DNA from: Nitrospirota bacterium
Lineage (GTDB): Bacteria; Nitrospirota; Thermodesulfovibrionia; Thermodesulfovibrionales; Magnetobacteriaceae
Assembly: GCA_015233265.1 (NCBI GenBank)
Contig: JADFXZ010000110.1
Span: 1-7,415, forward strand
Length of the DNA: 7,415 nucleotides
Direction: 5' to 3'
Positions 6,436 to 7,415 of this stretch are shown here, in pieces; within the stretch, counting starts at the first letter, position 1, and every line of letters begins with the position of its first letter. The notes beneath the pieces are model-generated. The model had not been told where the DNA came from, did no database searches, and saw nothing but the letters and a program-made list of their open reading frames with translations. A program made the translations under genes and the position numbers.

Positions 6436-7130
6436 AAATAGAATTAACCAATTTTTCGATAGTAGTGCTTGCAAAGGCACACAATCCAACGATATTAAAC
6501 CCGGACTTTCTGAGAATCAATTCCATTGTAGACCAGAGCTTCACGCCATTTGACGTGCTGTGCACAACGCCGGCGGCACATGTCTTTTATAAAGAGTCGC
6601 TGTCGGTAGTAGCCGAGTTTGAGAGGATTCAGTTTATAGATGAGGACAATGTGAGAATCCCCTACGACTCTCCTATCCCGTATATAGCGATAAAATATAT
6701 GGATGTACTTCCGCATGTCAGATACATGGCCTCGGGGATAAATTTTGTCGGGCATTACACATTTCCAAGCAAGGAGATAGCGTCGTTTTTTATTTCAAAT
6801 TCATTTATTAAAAATGGCCCGTGGAATTCGATAAGCGGGACGAGGCCGGATGTTGGGGTTAAATTTTCATACAGCGTAAACGATGTCATATGTAATATAT
6901 CAATCGAGACGGCAGAGATAGCCCCAGGGACAATCGGAGCGCGCCGCGGCGAGGCAGACGATGAACTCGAAGAACTGCCGCCGCTCAGTCCTGTAGTCCT
7001 TGTGAAGGCAAATTACCATTTTTCGGCAAAAGAGGTGGAAAACAAACGAATAAAGATGTTTATAGCGAAGTGGTACAACTATTTCGAGGAGTTTCATAAT
7101 TTTCTTGAGGGGGTTTTCCCGGCTGATTGA
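6432..7130 (+). CDS. protein of unknown function, 232 residues
   Basis: I do not recognise a characterised family. The protein seems soluble: no signal peptide and no membrane segment. The N-terminus, IELTNFSIVVLAKAHNPTIL then NPDFLRINSIVD, recalls uncharacterised proteins scattered in many bacteria that share an 'HNP(S/T)ILNPDFL' block; a loose likeness to the TIGR04255 group is possible but unproven. Alternating hydrophobic patches suggest mixed alpha/beta structure. An acidic proline-containing stretch (about 170-187, GEADDELEELPPLSP) looks like a loop, and the C-terminus is a helix rich in aromatic residues (MFIAKWYNYFEEFHNFLEGVF). The ATG is supported by GGAAGG (6417-6422), nine bases upstream. 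It starts 42 bp after pheT with no visible terminator between, so it may be read through from the translation operon. An hsdM gene begins 202 bp downstream, so it could equally belong to an accessory segment. Confidence 0.85.
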   Translation: MKIELTNFSIVVLAKAHNPTILNPDFLRINSIVDQSFTPFDVLCTTPAAHVFYKESLSVVAEFERIQFIDEDNVRIPYDSPIPYIAIKYMDVLPHVRYMASGINFVGHYTFPSKEIASFFISNSFIKNGPWNSISGTRPDVGVKFSYSVNDVICNISIETAEIAPGTIGARRGEADDELEELPPLSPVVLVKANYHFSAKEVENKRIKMFIAKWYNYFEEFHNFLEGVFPAD

Positions 7131-7332
7131 GGTAAAGCATGGTGCCACATTTCAAACGTTGTGACAATTGAGATTACGAAAGCAGTCTATTCCATATCCG
7201 CTCTATCAAGAAAACTGCCATCAAGTCAATCCCTTTGAAAACTTGTTCATATTTATTAGTCATTACTGTTTATTTTCATTGCTTATAAACTCACACTTGT
7301 AAACTGATAGAAGCTTAATATAAAATAGATAA
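7131..7332 (+). other. AT-rich gene-free spacer upstream of hsdM
   Basis: There is no credible ORF and no clear terminator in these 202 bases. The composition is more AT-rich than the genes to the left. It holds an inverted repeat GTTTAT (7268-7273) / ATAAAC (7285-7290) with an 11-base loop, which could be an operator or chance, and a weak hairpin CAAGT (7222-7226) / ACTTG (7241-7245). No tRNA, attachment-site-like or IS-end sequence was seen. Confidence 0.5.
7297..7326 (+). promoter_or_regulatory. candidate promoter for hsdM, placing the start site almost at the ATG
   Basis: TTGTAA (7297-7302) is followed after 16 bp by TATAAA (7319-7324), or after 18 bp by TAAAAT (7321-7326). Either -10 would start transcription at about 7331-7333, at the hsdM ATG (7333). 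No Shine-Dalgarno is visible before that ATG, so a leaderless transcript is possible. In AT-rich DNA such matches are weak evidence. Confidence 0.3.
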
Positions 7333-7415
7333 ATGGCCAAACAATCTAAAAAACCAAATGGAGCAAATGTCGGCTTTGAGGAAACACTCTGGTCAGCCGC
7401 TGATAAGATGCGCAA
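7333..7415 (+). CDS. hsdM: type I restriction-modification system DNA methyltransferase subunit, N-terminus only
   Basis: Only the first 27 codons are present; the gene runs off the right edge. The visible protein reads MAKQSKKPNGANVGFEETLW then SAADKMR. A short lysine-rich lead followed by (N)xGFExxLWxAADKLR is the characteristic beginning of HsdM, normally followed by NNMDAAEYKHVVLGLIFLKY outside this window. HsdM is the N6-adenine methyltransferase that works with HsdS (specificity) and HsdR (restriction) in an M2S or R2M2S complex. The catalytic NPPF motif cannot be seen here. The start is fixed by this N-terminal pattern rather than by a ribosome binding site. It marks the beginning of a probable hsdMSR operon to the right. 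Confidence 0.85.
   Translation, partial: MAKQSKKPNGANVGFEETLWSAADKMR

Noticed and set aside
6900..7148. Reverse-strand ORF overlapping the end of the unknown gene
   Set aside because: It is antisense to a complete ORF that has a good ribosome binding site, and shows no recognisable features of its own.
7205..7243. Short direct repeats (ATCAAG twice, GAAAACT twice) as a CRISPR or attachment-site remnant
   Set aside because: Only 6-7 nt each with irregular spacing, as expected by chance in AT-rich DNA.

Overview
This window looks like bacterial chromosome from a Gram-negative-type lineage with moderate GC. The phylum cannot be fixed from the sequence. The L20 N-terminus, the degenerate Rpn-family gene tail and the overall gene style are compatible with Nitrospirota (Magnetobacterium/Thermodesulfovibrio-like), but that is a weak guess. 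All genes read on the + strand.

Layout. (1) 2-493: the C-terminal part of an Rpn-family (PD-(D/E)XK nuclease / 'putative transposase') protein that begins upstream of the window, followed by a GC-rich hairpin that may terminate it. (2) 596-2485: htpG, a complete bacterial Hsp90, followed by a convincing intrinsic terminator (2505-2560). (3) A promoter at about 2572-2601 that starts a compact translation operon, rpmI - rplT - pheS - pheT (2657-6389). It encodes ribosomal proteins bL35 and bL20 and both subunits of phenylalanyl-tRNA synthetase. rplT and pheS overlap by 4 bp, and pheT starts 4 bp after pheS with no Shine-Dalgarno sequence, so translation is probably coupled. infC, the usual first gene of this cluster, is absent. 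(4) 6432-7130: a 232-residue protein of unknown function, 42 bp after pheT. (5) 7131-7332: an AT-rich gene-free stretch. (6) 7333-window end: the first 27 codons of a type I restriction-modification methyltransferase subunit (hsdM), so an accessory or defence segment begins at the right edge.

The most unusual feature is pheT. It encodes 693 residues, about 105-110 fewer than usual, and the missing part matches the whole N-terminal EMAP/OB-fold tRNA-binding domain (B2). The reading frame passes straight from the B1 strand ending in GLEVEGL to the ELNVTPNRADCLS block that normally follows B2. The editing-site residues and the C-terminal anticodon-binding domain are present. No wholly new system is visible; the unknown 232-residue gene next to hsdM is the other item worth following.
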